Shown here: positions 44,298 to 53,892 of the stretch, in pieces
Layout of the letters: each line of letters opens with the position of its first letter
Position numbering within the stretch: the stretch's first letter is position 1
Source of the DNA: Nostoc sp. TCL26-01
Lineage (GTDB): Bacteria > Cyanobacteriota > Cyanobacteriia > Cyanobacteriales > Nostocaceae
DNA: 64,000 bases
Reading direction: 5' to 3'
Assembly: GCF_013393945.1 (NCBI RefSeq)
Contig: NZ_CP040297.1
Location: 3,054,804 to 3,118,803 of the forward strand
Notes under the pieces: model-generated
Told to the model about the DNA's origin: nothing
What the model saw: the letters and a program-made list of their open reading frames with translations, nothing else
The model's database searches: none
Made by a program: the position numbers and the translations under genes

Positions 44298-45524
44298 ATG
44301 TTACGGCAATTCAGTGTTATTGTTACAGTCGCTATCTTCTGGCAACTTGCTAGTTTCTCAACGTTAGCTGAGACTAAAGATCCGCAACAAGCTGACAAGT
44401 TTCCTCCTAGTCCTTTAGAGATTACTACACCTGATCCGCTTTTACCATCTTTGCGTGGTAAACGACCTCTGACTCTTCCAGAACGGTTAAAATTAGAGGC
44501 AGCATTAGATGAACTCAATCAACAAGCGGCGGCGACATTACAAGCTGGAGATAAAGTAACTGCGTTTGAGATTTGGAACCGGGAATTGCGCTTGCGGCGA
44601 TATTTGGGTGTTGTGGCGGAAGTGCAAGCACTCTCAAGAGTGGGGGATATTGCTTGGAGACAAAGCGATCGCCAGGAGGTACAATACATCAATCAAAGGT
44701 TGCAGGCAATTGAAAAACAAGCGCAACGAAAAAACAAGAATGCTCAAAGCAGTGTTGATTTAGAACTTTTGCAGGCTTTGGGTGATGCTTATCAAAAATT
44801 GCGATCGCCTAAACCTGCTATAGCAATTTACAATCAAGTTCTAGCCGTCATGCGACAGCAACAAAATGCTGTTGGGGAAGTAGACACTCTCAAAACAATT
44901 GGTGAACTACATTTAAGTTGGTTTGATTATCCTCCTGCGGCTACCATTTATGAGGAATTATTAAAGTCGGCTACGGCTCAAGATGAGTTAACATACTTGC
45001 AAAAGCTAGCTTATATTTATCAACAGACTAAGCAGCCAGAAAAATCAATTGATGTATTGAGCAAGTTAAAAACAATTTATGCTCAACAAAATAATCTCAC
45101 TCGATTGCCTAGTTTGCAATTAGAGATTGGGGCAAATTATGAAACCTTAGCACGGGAAAATCCCATCTTACTACAAGCAGCTTTTAGAAACTACCAAGAA
45201 GCATATACTACTGCTTGGCAATTACAACAGTATACTCGTGCGGCTGAAGCTATACAAAAATTAATTCCCTTGTATCGTTCCCAAGGACAAATCAATGAAG
45301 CATTACAAGCTGGTAAAATTCTTGTAGAAACTGAGTCATTAGCTGCCAATTTTTACGGGATGATGCAAGCTTACGACCAAATCGGGCAATTATATTTGGT
45401 GCAGAAAGAATATTCACAAGCGATCGCTGCTTTTCAACGAGGATTAGAATTAGCTAAACAGTTAAAGCATCAAGAAGCTTATTTTACACAACAAATTGAA
45501 AAAGTTCCTCAAGTAAAGTTTTAA
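44298..45524 (+). CDS. Exported TPR-repeat protein
   Basis: 408 residues from ATG 44298, with an N-terminal signal peptide (FSVIVTVAIFWQLASFSTLA) and about seven degenerate TPRs through the rest (LLQALGDAYQKLRSPKPAIA, MQAYDQIGQLYLVQKEYSQA). The longer frame upstream is made of GGGGACTGGTGATT repeats and is not coding. Likely a periplasmic or lumenal scaffold; function unknown. Confidence 0.85.
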   Translation: MLRQFSVIVTVAIFWQLASFSTLAETKDPQQADKFPPSPLEITTPDPLLPSLRGKRPLTLPERLKLEAALDELNQQAAATLQAGDKVTAFEIWNRELRLRRYLGVVAEVQALSRVGDIAWRQSDRQEVQYINQRLQAIEKQAQRKNKNAQSSVDLELLQALGDAYQKLRSPKPAIAIYNQVLAVMRQQQNAVGEVDTLKTIGELHLSWFDYPPAATIYEELLKSATAQDELTYLQKLAYIYQQTKQPEKSIDVLSKLKTIYAQQNNLTRLPSLQLEIGANYETLARENPILLQAAFRNYQEAYTTAWQLQQYTRAAEAIQKLIPLYRSQGQINEALQAGKILVETESLAANFYGMMQAYDQIGQLYLVQKEYSQAIAAFQRGLELAKQLKHQEAYFTQQIEKVPQVKF

Positions 45525-45585
45525 TTTTTCCGAAAACCACAAAGAATTGTAAAATTATGTAAAGTAGTTATTTTTATCCAAATTT

Positions 45586-46140
45586 ATGGTTTCCCGCCGC
45601 AATTTTTTGCATATATTGCTTGTTAGCTGTTTTGCTATCATCAGTTGGCTAAATTTGGTGCCAACGGCTAATGCACTTGGGGGTAAACTACCAGCAATTA
45701 ATCAACCCGCACCCGATTTTACCCTAGCCACCAACACAGGTGATGGTAAACTTTCTCTCTCAGATTTGCGGGGTAAGTGGGTAGTGCTGTATTTCTATCC
45801 CAAAGACTTTACTGCTGGGTGTACTATTGAAGCACGACGATTTCAACAAGACCTACCGAAATATTTAGAAAAGAACGCTCAGATTATTGGTGTTAGCGCT
45901 GATGATATAGATTCTCATGCCGAATTTTGTGATTCGGAAGGGCTAAAATTTCCTTTGTTAGCAGATACAGACGGTGCAGTTAGTAAAGCTTACGGTTCTT
46001 GGATTGGTTATGTCTCCATGCGTCATAGCTTTATTATTGATCCTCAAGGTGTCCTGCGGGAAACTTTCGTCAAAGTTAACCCATCTGTTCACAGTACAGA
46101 GGTGCTAGCTAAACTGGAACAGTTGCAGTCTCAAGCTTAA
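45586..46140 (+). CDS. Exported peroxiredoxin, PrxQ/BCP type
   Basis: 184 residues. A signal sequence with a twin-arginine-like start (MVSRRNFLHILLVSCF) predicts export to periplasm or thylakoid lumen. The peroxidatic Cys is C79 in FTAGCTIEARRF. The usual PrxQ resolving Cys five residues later is absent; C115 (AEFCDSEG) is the only other candidate in the mature protein. Reduces peroxides with thioredoxin-type donors. A cytosolic relative is encoded at 62130-62609. Confidence 0.9.
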   Translation: MVSRRNFLHILLVSCFAIISWLNLVPTANALGGKLPAINQPAPDFTLATNTGDGKLSLSDLRGKWVVLYFYPKDFTAGCTIEARRFQQDLPKYLEKNAQIIGVSADDIDSHAEFCDSEGLKFPLLADTDGAVSKAYGSWIGYVSMRHSFIIDPQGVLRETFVKVNPSVHSTEVLAKLEQLQSQA

Positions 46141-46141
46141 A

Positions 46142-47359
46142 TTAGCTAAAGCCTTTTATCCCTATCCATTGAGTAACAGGAGACATTGCACGCCATCCTA
46201 AAAATTTACCAATAGGTTCGGCTCGTTGAATTGCCATGCGAGTAAAACTACCACCAACTTTTTCGTACCATTGGTATAAAGTTTGCTCACCTTCGATGGT
46301 GACGACATTGGCAATTAACCGTCCACCAGAACGCAATGCTTGCCAACAAGTATCAAATAAATTAGCTGCTGTGACTCCACCACCAATGAAAATAGCATCG
46401 GGTGTGGGTAAGTCTTGTAAAACTAATGGTGCAGTGCCAGCGATAATTTTTAGGTTAGGAGTACCCAAAGCCGCAGCATTATCAGCAATATACTGGAGTC
46501 TAGCAGCATTTTGTTCAATGGCGATCGCCTGACATCGTGGATGAGTCCGTAGCCATTCTATCGATATGGAACCACAACCTGCGCCTACATCCCAAAGTAG
46601 TTGTCCTGGAATAGGTGCTAAAGTTGATAGGGTAACAGCTCTCACTTCTCGCTTGGTAAGTTGTCCATCGTGGTGATATGCTTCGTCGGGCAATCCTGGT
46701 ACTCTGGATAAAGGAACAATCCCCGCATCACCAAGACAATGTACAGCGATCGCATTTAAATCTGCTAATTCTGTTTCCTGCCAAGATGCGGCTATTCCTT
46801 GTATCATGCTTTCATGAATGCCTCCCATCCTTTCCAACACCGTCATTTGACTATCCCCAAACCCTCGCTGTCTGAGAATTTTTGCCACCATGCTAGGTGT
46901 ATTTTTTCCCTCACTCAAAATTAATAATCTTGCTCCCGGATAGATGTAAGCTGGGAGTAAGGCAGGCGGACGACCACACAAACTCAGAGTTTCTACCTCA
47001 GTTAAAGACCATCCCAATCTAGCGCAAGCAAGGCTAAAAGATGATGGTGCAGGAATAATCGTCATTTCCGCTACGGGAATACGTCGCGTCAGCGTAGTAC
47101 CAATACCGTACCATAAAGGATCACCACTCGCTAAAACACAGACAGATTTACCCCGATATTGAATAATTGCTTCTATTGAATCAGTAATCGGGGAAGTCCA
47201 AAGAATTTTTTGACGTTCGTCATCAGTTGGTAACATTGCTAAATGGCGATCGCCCCCTATAATAATTTCAGCATGATCAACTAAAGAACGAGCGATCGCA
47301 CTTAATCCTGGTAATCCATCTTCACCAATGCCGATAATCGATAACCATTTTTTCGTCAT
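46142..47359 (-). CDS. cobL: Precorrin-6Y C5,15-methyltransferase (CobL, CbiE-CbiT fusion)
   Basis: 405 residues. The N-terminal half is a tetrapyrrole methylase (CbiE: WLSIIGIGEDGLPGLS, VCVLASGDPLWYG), the C-terminal half a Rossmann methyltransferase with decarboxylase role (CbiT: QLLWDVGAGCGSISIEWLR, AIFIGGGVTAANLF). It adds methyls at C5 and C15 and removes the C12 acetate carboxyl in cobalamin synthesis. I chose the ATG at 47359. It lies back to back with the other cobalamin genes across a methyltransferase gene. Confidence 0.94.
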   Translation of the reverse strand: MTKKWLSIIGIGEDGLPGLSAIARSLVDHAEIIIGGDRHLAMLPTDDERQKILWTSPITDSIEAIIQYRGKSVCVLASGDPLWYGIGTTLTRRIPVAEMTIIPAPSSFSLACARLGWSLTEVETLSLCGRPPALLPAYIYPGARLLILSEGKNTPSMVAKILRQRGFGDSQMTVLERMGGIHESMIQGIAASWQETELADLNAIAVHCLGDAGIVPLSRVPGLPDEAYHHDGQLTKREVRAVTLSTLAPIPGQLLWDVGAGCGSISIEWLRTHPRCQAIAIEQNAARLQYIADNAAALGTPNLKIIAGTAPLVLQDLPTPDAIFIGGGVTAANLFDTCWQALRSGGRLIANVVTIEGEQTLYQWYEKVGGSFTRMAIQRAEPIGKFLGWRAMSPVTQWIGIKGFS

Positions 47360-47384
47360 ATAAATTAAAATCAATTTTCCTGAA

Positions 47385-48167
47385 TTATGTTAATTTCTGA
47401 GCAATAATAAATAGGTAGTCTCCTTGATTGTGTTCATATTTTTGCATCACTTTGTTAATCAAACCAGTATCAATATCTACTGTTAGTTTTTGGCATCCAG
47501 CCACAATTTCATCCGGGGAAGCAAGTACAGAAAAAGTAGAAATAGCTGAACGTATATTTTCATTTAAATATAGTTCTGGATGGTATTTACCACTATATAA
47601 GAATAAGTCCTTTAGGTCTGGCTGTACATTATAAAGCTCAGTTTTTATCAACTTAAAACTAGCCTGACTCAAAGCATAATGTACAGCTTCTAAACTTGGC
47701 ATTTGTTCAGATGCTTGATGTATAGCTTCTGGAAAATACTCAACTAACCAATACTTTCGCATTTGCTCTGGTGTGGCTGTAAATAACACAAAGTAACCAG
47801 ATGCTAAAACACGGTAAATTTCCGTGAATGCCGACAATAAATCAGAAAAATGATGAATAGCTAGAGTACACAATACACCTGAAAAAGATTTATCAGCATA
47901 AGGTAAATTTTCCACAGATGCAACTTGCCAAGCAACAGCGTTACTTTTGTTTTTAGCAGTGTCAATCATTAAATGTGATTGATCTACTCCATGCCAAATT
48001 CCGCCATTTTCTGCTAAAGCTAGTGTATAGTTACCTGTGCCACAAGCCACATCAAGATATAGATTATCTGGCTTTAACTTTAAGTGTTGAATTAATTGAC
48101 CAGTAATATAAGAATCAGCACAACGGGTTAAATCATATTCTTTACCAATTTGCTCATAAATAGCCAT
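47385..48167 (-). CDS. Class I SAM-dependent methyltransferase
   Basis: 260 residues, UbiE/BioC-like. Motif I is YLDVACGTGNYTLALAENG (SAM binding), then VENLPYADKSFSGVLCTLAI (motif II/III). Substrate unknown. It sits 26 bp upstream of cobL in the same direction, so they may form one transcript, but nothing in the protein ties it to corrin synthesis. Confidence 0.88.
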   Translation of the reverse strand: MAIYEQIGKEYDLTRCADSYITGQLIQHLKLKPDNLYLDVACGTGNYTLALAENGGIWHGVDQSHLMIDTAKNKSNAVAWQVASVENLPYADKSFSGVLCTLAIHHFSDLLSAFTEIYRVLASGYFVLFTATPEQMRKYWLVEYFPEAIHQASEQMPSLEAVHYALSQASFKLIKTELYNVQPDLKDLFLYSGKYHPELYLNENIRSAISTFSVLASPDEIVAGCQKLTVDIDTGLINKVMQKYEHNQGDYLFIIAQKLT

Positions 48168-48365
48168 GTGTTTGCATCCTCTAAACTTTACAAACTATTT
48201 CTGAATATGACGAAAATTTCTGAATGTTGACAAACCAGAGAGAACAATAACAAAGTATTGACTTCTGTTGAATTGATATTCACCCTAATTAACAAACTTC
48301 ATTAAGTTAATGCAAAATATGAAGTCTTCAAGATTCTGACTAGCTACTCGTGGTAAATTATTAAA

Positions 48366-48475
48366 GCTTGGTGTTGGGAAACTTCGGTGTAATTCCGGGA
48401 CTGTGCCGCAGCTGTAAAGGAAAGGCAAAAGAAAGAGATTTTTCTTTGACTTTCCAAGTCAGAATGCCAACCCCA
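48366..48475 (+). promoter_or_regulatory. Cobalamin (B12) riboswitch
   Basis: The conserved core is readable: CTTGGTGTTGGGAAAC, CGGTGTAATTCCGGGACTG, TGCCGCAGCTGTAA and, at the 3' side, AAGTCAGAATGCCAAC. These are the B12-box elements of AdoCbl-type riboswitches. It lies about 50 bp before cobG-cobH, so B12 would lower translation or transcription of the corrin genes. Confidence 0.95.
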
Positions 48476-48524
48476 AATAGTCTGCTGTCTACTCTCTGCG
48501 TCACACAGAGAAGGAGTTACTGTT

Positions 48525-50615
48525 TTGTTGTCTGGTCTTACGCCTTGCCCAGGATTATTTTATGCCACACCTGCCCAAGATGGTACATTGTCTCGCATCA
48601 GAATACCAGGTGGGATAATTAATACTATACAGTGTCAAGCGATCGCAGATATAGCTGATAATTACGGCGGTGGTTATGTTGATGTGACTAATCGAGCTAA
48701 TTTGCAAATCCGCGAAATTCACACAGAAATAGACCCAGCAGTTTTTGCACAACTCCAGGCTTTAAATTTAGGTTCTCATAATCCGAGTGTAGACCAAATC
48801 CGCAATATTATGACCAGTCCTACGGCTGGGATTGATCCTCAAGAATTAATTGATACGCGGTTTTTGGTTAAAAGTTGGGATAATTACATAACTGAACATC
48901 CAGCTTTATCGGGACTATCTGCCAAATTTAGTGTCTGTTTTGATGGTAGTGGAAAGGTTAAAGTCAGCGATCGCCCTAACGATATCACTTTTGTTGCCGT
49001 TTTAATCACAAGTCAAGTTTATTTCCATCTTTACGTCAGTATAGGCGCAAAGGGAGAACTACCTGTAGACACAGGAATTTTCCTACTACCAGAGCAATGT
49101 TTACCAGCATTAGCAGCTTTAGCCAATGTCTATCTCGCTCATATTGATGCTAACAGTCAACGCAAACCCCGACTGCGGGAGGTGGTGAATAGTCTAAGTT
49201 TGGCAAATTATCTACAAGCAGCTGAGAAATATTTATCTTTTTCTTTGACAAAGAGACAAGGAGATAAAATTCCCCCCCCTCTCCCCCTCCCCCCAACCCC
49301 AGAGGGGGCCCCTAAGCCCCCCATCGGTATTCATCCCCAATGCCAACCAGAGTTATTTTACATTGGTGTTGTATTGCCTCTCGGTCGTCTTGAATCTAGA
49401 CAACTCAGAGGGTTAGCTAATTTGGCACAAAAGTATGGCAGTAGTACACTCAGACTGACACCTTGGCAAAACCTACTCGTAACTGATATTCCCCAACGAT
49501 TACTAACAGATGTTCAGAGTGAAATTATTGATTTAGGATTAGATTTCTCCAGTACAAATATCAAAAGTGGGTTAGTAGCTTGTTCTGGTAATCGCGGTTG
49601 TGCGGTGGCGGCAACAGATACTAAAGGTGATGCACTAAGATTAGCTAAGTATCTCCAATCTCGCGTTACTATAGAACATTCAATCAATATCCACTTTAGC
49701 GGTTGTGACAAATCCTGCGCTCAACATCATATGAGTGATATTGCCTTACTCGGTGTCAATGATGGCACTGGGGAGAAGTATCACATTTATGTTCATGACA
49801 GTGAAAATCAGGAAAAATTTGGTCGTCAACTCTACCAAAATGTAGCTGTTGCTGAAGTACCCATGTTGATAGAAAAGATGCTGAATTTATACAAAATAAG
49901 ACGTTTAAATTCAGATGAATCTTTTGGAGATTTTGTTAATAAATATACTATTGATCAATTAAAAACATCATTTTCTCTGTCTTTGCCAATGTCTGATTAT
50001 ATCCGTGATGCTAATGAAATCTATCGCCATTCCTTTGCTATCATTCGGTCGGAAGCCAATTTAGATATACTTCCCGCAGATGTCGCAAAAGTGGCTGTGC
50101 GTCTAATCCATGCCTGTGGAATGACGGATATCGTCACAGACTTGGGATATTCACCTACAGCCGCACAGTCAGGCAGGAATGCACTCATCGCAGGCGCACC
50201 AATTCTCTGTGATTGTCGGATGGTGGCAGATGGTGTGACAAGGCGGCGATTACCTGCTAATAATCCAGTTATCTGCACTCTAAATGAGCCAGAAGTACCA
50301 GAACTAGCGAAAAAATTAGCAACTACCAGATCAGCAGCAGCCCTAGAATTGTGGAAACCTCAACTAGCCGGGGCTATTGTCGCCATTGGCAATGCACCGA
50401 CTGCCCTATTTCGGCTGTTAGAAATGTTAGATGACGGATGTGCCAAACCTGCTTTGATACTGGGTTTTCCCGTGGGGTTTGTGGGTGCAGCCGAATCTAA
50501 AGCAGCATTAGCCGCAGACAGCAGGAACGTCCCATATATGACTTTACATGGTCGGCGGGGTGGGAGTGCGATCGCCGCCGCCGCAGTTAACGCCCTGGCA
50601 ACGGAGGAAGAATAA
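48525..50615 (+). CDS. cobG: CobG-CobH fusion: precorrin-3B synthase plus precorrin-8X methylmutase
   Basis: 696 residues with two enzymes. Residues 1 to about 480 are CobG, a sirohaem/Fe-S sulfite-reductase-like oxygenase (TNRANLQIREIH; Cys residues in CSGNRGCAVAATD and HFSGCDKSCAQHHM for the cluster). About 490-696 are CobH/CbiC (YIRDANEIYRHSFAIIRSEA; HACGMTDIV). A TTG start at 48525 is supported by AAGGAG eight bases before it. A Pro-rich repeat-derived insert (IPPPLPLPPTPEGAPKPP) sits in the middle of CobG, where the gene carries a 16-mer also found at 3712. Controlled by the upstream riboswitch. Confidence 0.93.
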   Translation: MLSGLTPCPGLFYATPAQDGTLSRIRIPGGIINTIQCQAIADIADNYGGGYVDVTNRANLQIREIHTEIDPAVFAQLQALNLGSHNPSVDQIRNIMTSPTAGIDPQELIDTRFLVKSWDNYITEHPALSGLSAKFSVCFDGSGKVKVSDRPNDITFVAVLITSQVYFHLYVSIGAKGELPVDTGIFLLPEQCLPALAALANVYLAHIDANSQRKPRLREVVNSLSLANYLQAAEKYLSFSLTKRQGDKIPPPLPLPPTPEGAPKPPIGIHPQCQPELFYIGVVLPLGRLESRQLRGLANLAQKYGSSTLRLTPWQNLLVTDIPQRLLTDVQSEIIDLGLDFSSTNIKSGLVACSGNRGCAVAATDTKGDALRLAKYLQSRVTIEHSINIHFSGCDKSCAQHHMSDIALLGVNDGTGEKYHIYVHDSENQEKFGRQLYQNVAVAEVPMLIEKMLNLYKIRRLNSDESFGDFVNKYTIDQLKTSFSLSLPMSDYIRDANEIYRHSFAIIRSEANLDILPADVAKVAVRLIHACGMTDIVTDLGYSPTAAQSGRNALIAGAPILCDCRMVADGVTRRRLPANNPVICTLNEPEVPELAKKLATTRSAAALELWKPQLAGAIVAIGNAPTALFRLLEMLDDGCAKPALILGFPVGFVGAAESKAALAADSRNVPYMTLHGRRGGSAIAAAAVNALATEEE

Positions 50616-50617
50616 TT

Positions 50618-51322
50618 ATGACAGCTAAAGGTCGTCTTTACGGTGTTGGTGTCGGGCCAGGAGATCCAGAACTGTTAACCCTCAAAGCATTGCGACTATT
50701 ACAGTCTGCCCCTGTCATTGCCTATCAATCAGCCACAGATAAGGACAGTATAGCGCGAGCGATCGCCTCTCCCTATTTAACAGGTGGACAAATTGAAGTC
50801 CCCTTTCACCTCCCCCGTGCCTTAGAACCAGAAAAAGCCAAAGATATTTACGACAAAGAAGTAGCACCAATTGCCGAACACCTAGCCGCCGGACGCGATG
50901 TAGTAGTCTTATGTGAAGGCGACCCGTTTTTCTACGGTTCATTTATGTATGTCTTCACACGCTTATCTGAAGAATACGTAACTGAAGTTGTCCCCGGCGT
51001 TTCCTCTCTTATGGCTTGTCCCGTGTCCCTGGGTGTACCCTTCACCTACTACAACGACATTCTCACCGTCCTCCCTGCACCTCTGCCAGCCGAAGAACTC
51101 ACCACCCAATTATTGACCACCGATGCAGCCGCCATCATGAAACTAGGACGACACTTTACCAAAGTGCGAGATATCCTACATCAATTAGGATTAGCATCAC
51201 GGGCATTATACATTGAAAGGGCAACAATGGCACAACAAAAAATTATACCTTTAGATGAGGTTGATCCAAATGAAGTACCTTATTTTGCCATGATTGTTAT
51301 CCCAAGTAAGAATCGGCTATAG
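50618..51322 (+). CDS. cobI: Precorrin-2 C20-methyltransferase
   Basis: 234 residues, tetrapyrrole methylase fold: GRLYGVGVGPGDPELLTLKA (motif 1), VVVLCEGDPFFYGSFMYVF (motif 3), VVPGVSSLMACP. Makes precorrin-3A from precorrin-2. It starts 2 bp after the CobG-CobH stop, so it is in the riboswitch-controlled operon. Confidence 0.96.
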   Translation: MTAKGRLYGVGVGPGDPELLTLKALRLLQSAPVIAYQSATDKDSIARAIASPYLTGGQIEVPFHLPRALEPEKAKDIYDKEVAPIAEHLAAGRDVVVLCEGDPFFYGSFMYVFTRLSEEYVTEVVPGVSSLMACPVSLGVPFTYYNDILTVLPAPLPAEELTTQLLTTDAAAIMKLGRHFTKVRDILHQLGLASRALYIERATMAQQKIIPLDEVDPNEVPYFAMIVIPSKNRL

Positions 51323-51336
51323 GAAGTGCATAAAAT

Positions 51337-51609
51337 ATGGGTATGATTGGTCATCTTCAAGCCATCACCACAGAAGAATTAACAAAATTTCTTGAGTGTT
51401 CAACTGAAGATGCGATCGTTTCTCTTTTATATGTTGATGGAGAACTAGATACCACTGGAGACTATTTAAATATTGATAAAGCGTGGGATGGTATCAATTT
51501 CTTGTTAACGGGTGAACTTGTTGGTGAACCCCCTTTGTCATGGGTAATATTTGGAAACCAAGTTGGTAAAGGAGATGTGCGTGACTGGCTCAACTCCCTT
51601 CTTGATTAA
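51337..51609 (+). CDS. DUF1877 (YfbM-like) protein, short
   Basis: 90 residues starting MGMIGHLQAITTEELTKFLE and containing NIDKAWDGINFLLTGE, both hallmarks of DUF1877. Family members are usually about 150-170 residues; here the end is cut after PLSWVIFGNQVGKGDVRDWL. It may be a truncated copy. It follows cobI by 14 bp but is probably unrelated to corrin synthesis. Confidence 0.8.
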   Translation: MGMIGHLQAITTEELTKFLECSTEDAIVSLLYVDGELDTTGDYLNIDKAWDGINFLLTGELVGEPPLSWVIFGNQVGKGDVRDWLNSLLD

Positions 51610-51716
51610 GAAATATGACATTTTCTCAGCATATCCTTATATCCTTACTAGCTTAAACCAACTTTCAATCACAAGATTTCTGGAGTGTTAAACCGCAGAC
51701 GAGGTAGTTTCTTGAT

Positions 51717-53474
51717 TTAACAAATAACGTCTAAATCAGCGTCACTAGATGACAGCATCACAGGTTGTTGATATAGGGGTACTGTAAATGTGACGGTGGA
51801 ACCGAGTCCTTCGCCCAGGCTGTAAAAATGGACTTCTCCACCCATCGCTTCTATAAGTTTTTGCGATATGGCTAGTCCCAAACCTGTACCACCGTATTGA
51901 CGGGTGCGGGAACCATCTACTTGAGAAAATAGTTGAAATAGTTTATCCTGTTTATCTAGAGAAACTCCAATACCCGTGTCTGCTACCCTGACTCTGACCA
52001 TGCCGGGGAATTGGTGGTCTGGAGATTTGCTTTTTTTCAGTACCACATCGGCACTGACTGTAATACCACCTTCGTGAGTGAATTTAATGGCATTATTGAC
52101 TATATTTAACATAACTTGCAATAGCCGTTGATAATTGCCTTGAACAACGATTTCGTCTGAGGTTAAGGGCAATTGCATTCGGAAGCTGAGGTTTTTGCCT
52201 TCTGCTGGCGTACGCATAAAACTATCTACATCCCAGAATAGCTCTGCTAGTTTCACTGGAGCGCAAACTAGCTCCATTTTGCCGGCTTCAATTTTGGCTA
52301 TGTCTAAGATGTCATTAATGACGTTGAGTAGGTGTAATGATAATTGATGGGCTTCCGCTAAAAACTGATTTCTTTCTTCCGCGTCATCTACCATGTCTTC
52401 GAGAATCAGCTTCAAAAAGCCAATCATCCCGTTGAGGGGAGTGCGAATTTCATGGGAGACATTGGCGAGAAATTCACTCTTGAGGCGGGAGGCTTCTTCG
52501 GCTTTTTGGCGTGCGGCTTCTAATTCTTTGTATAGAGTAGCATGAGCGATCGCTGTGCCTAATTGATCTGCTACTTCTTTTGTGAGTTCTATTTCGGCGT
52601 TTGTTAGGGGGTAGCACTCATCTGGTAAATTAATCGCTATTAACCCATTAGCTTGGTCTTGATAGCAGGTAGCGACTACTAAAATTTTTTGCTGCGGGCA
52701 TATATTATAACCTGGAACTTCCATCATGATCGGTTCCAAGGTGGCCAAGGCTTGAGCAAATGCGGGTTCAGAACTGACATCTATTTCCAAACCCAGCATC
52801 GAACTCCGATTTGGTTGATGATACTCAGCGATAACTCGCACCTTGGAGCTAGAAGGCTGATAGGGACAAATAATACAACGCTCTAGCCGCAGTGCTTTAC
52901 CTAAACTATCTACTGTTTGTTGCCAAATTATATCTAAATCCAACGTCCGCCGGATGTTTCTGGTAATTTTATTTACCAGTCTTTGGTGTTGTTGCGATCG
53001 CGCTGTTAAATCTATCTGTGTAGGAGTAGTAATAGCGACGTTGACTTCTTGGTTGCTCACCTTAACTTGTAACAATCTGCCTAATACCAGAACCGTAGTT
53101 GCCGCAGTTCCCAAGGGAGGCATCATGGGACAGATGACTAATTCCAACTCGAATAAGTTATGGCAACAGCTAAACCAGCAGGGAAACTTTTCCGGAACCA
53201 AATTTGTCAACACTCGATGCAATCGTTCCATGTAAGAAACCTTATCCACTGGGGTAAAGATTTCTTGCCCATTGCATTCAGTGATTATTTGCTGTGGGTT
53301 GGACTGCAAAAGTTCACTTTTCTGCCAATAAAAAGACAGGTAACGTCCTGTCCCATCTTGCGTATATACCAACTCAGCACCGAGAGTTGGTAATAAGCCG
53401 TCAGCCTTATGGTTAATCGATTCCAAGGTTGGAGGAAATCTATTTGGCAATTGGGAATTGGCAGTAATAGTCAT
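51717..53474 (-). CDS. GAF-domain sensor histidine kinase
   Basis: 585 residues: an N-terminal PAS-like region (about 15-130), a GAF domain (about 175-320, RNIRRTLDLDIIWQQTVDSL), a coiled linker, then HisKA with phospho-accepting His in FLANVSHEIRTPLNGM and an HATPase domain (NIVNNAIKFTHEGG, VADTGIGVSLDKQ, GGTGLGLAISQKLIEAMGG). No receiver domain and no adjacent response regulator. Soluble; signal unknown. Confidence 0.93.
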   Translation of the reverse strand: MTITANSQLPNRFPPTLESINHKADGLLPTLGAELVYTQDGTGRYLSFYWQKSELLQSNPQQIITECNGQEIFTPVDKVSYMERLHRVLTNLVPEKFPCWFSCCHNLFELELVICPMMPPLGTAATTVLVLGRLLQVKVSNQEVNVAITTPTQIDLTARSQQHQRLVNKITRNIRRTLDLDIIWQQTVDSLGKALRLERCIICPYQPSSSKVRVIAEYHQPNRSSMLGLEIDVSSEPAFAQALATLEPIMMEVPGYNICPQQKILVVATCYQDQANGLIAINLPDECYPLTNAEIELTKEVADQLGTAIAHATLYKELEAARQKAEEASRLKSEFLANVSHEIRTPLNGMIGFLKLILEDMVDDAEERNQFLAEAHQLSLHLLNVINDILDIAKIEAGKMELVCAPVKLAELFWDVDSFMRTPAEGKNLSFRMQLPLTSDEIVVQGNYQRLLQVMLNIVNNAIKFTHEGGITVSADVVLKKSKSPDHQFPGMVRVRVADTGIGVSLDKQDKLFQLFSQVDGSRTRQYGGTGLGLAISQKLIEAMGGEVHFYSLGEGLGSTVTFTVPLYQQPVMLSSSDADLDVIC

Positions 53475-53655
53475 TACATCGAATCGAGTTGGATGGACAA
53501 AGGCAACTCAAAACAGTTTTGCTAAGGCTTGGCAAAGCTTCAGGTAAAATTTTACAGCTTTGACATACTGAGTATTGCGTATTTTAGCTGTTCTGGGATC
53601 TAGATTGACAAAATTTACATTTTTTGGCTATTTCTTTACAGCCTATTCATAAATG

Positions 53656-53892
53656 TCAATCATTCCATTCCCCACGGGGAGGAACTGGAACTCGATGTGG
53701 GTTGCGCGTCAGTTCATCATCTCTGAGAACTTCCCCCCGTAACCATTGACGAATAGCTACTTCAATCACTTTACTCGGATCGTTAGTCAGATGCTGGATT
53801 TGTTCCAGTAACTCCGAATCCAATTGCACAGAGACTTCTACCTTGTCGGCTTGTCTGGATTCCGCATCGGTAGCTCTTTCTTTCATATTCAT
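53656..53892 (-). CDS. Ribbon-helix-helix protein, antitoxin-like
   Basis: 78 residues. VEVSVQLDSELLEQIQHL followed by VIEVAIRQWLRGE gives the strand-helix-helix of CopG-type regulators, and the basic Pro-rich tail (NPHRVPVPPRGEWND) is typical of small antitoxins such as CcdA-like proteins. No toxin gene is seen on either side, so it is an orphan here. Confidence 0.7.
   Translation of the reverse strand: MNMKERATDAESRQADKVEVSVQLDSELLEQIQHLTNDPSKVIEVAIRQWLRGEVLRDDELTRNPHRVPVPPRGEWND

Noticed and set aside
53656..53892. Toxin-antitoxin operon around the ribbon-helix-helix gene
   Set aside because: No short toxin-like gene lies next to it on the same strand.
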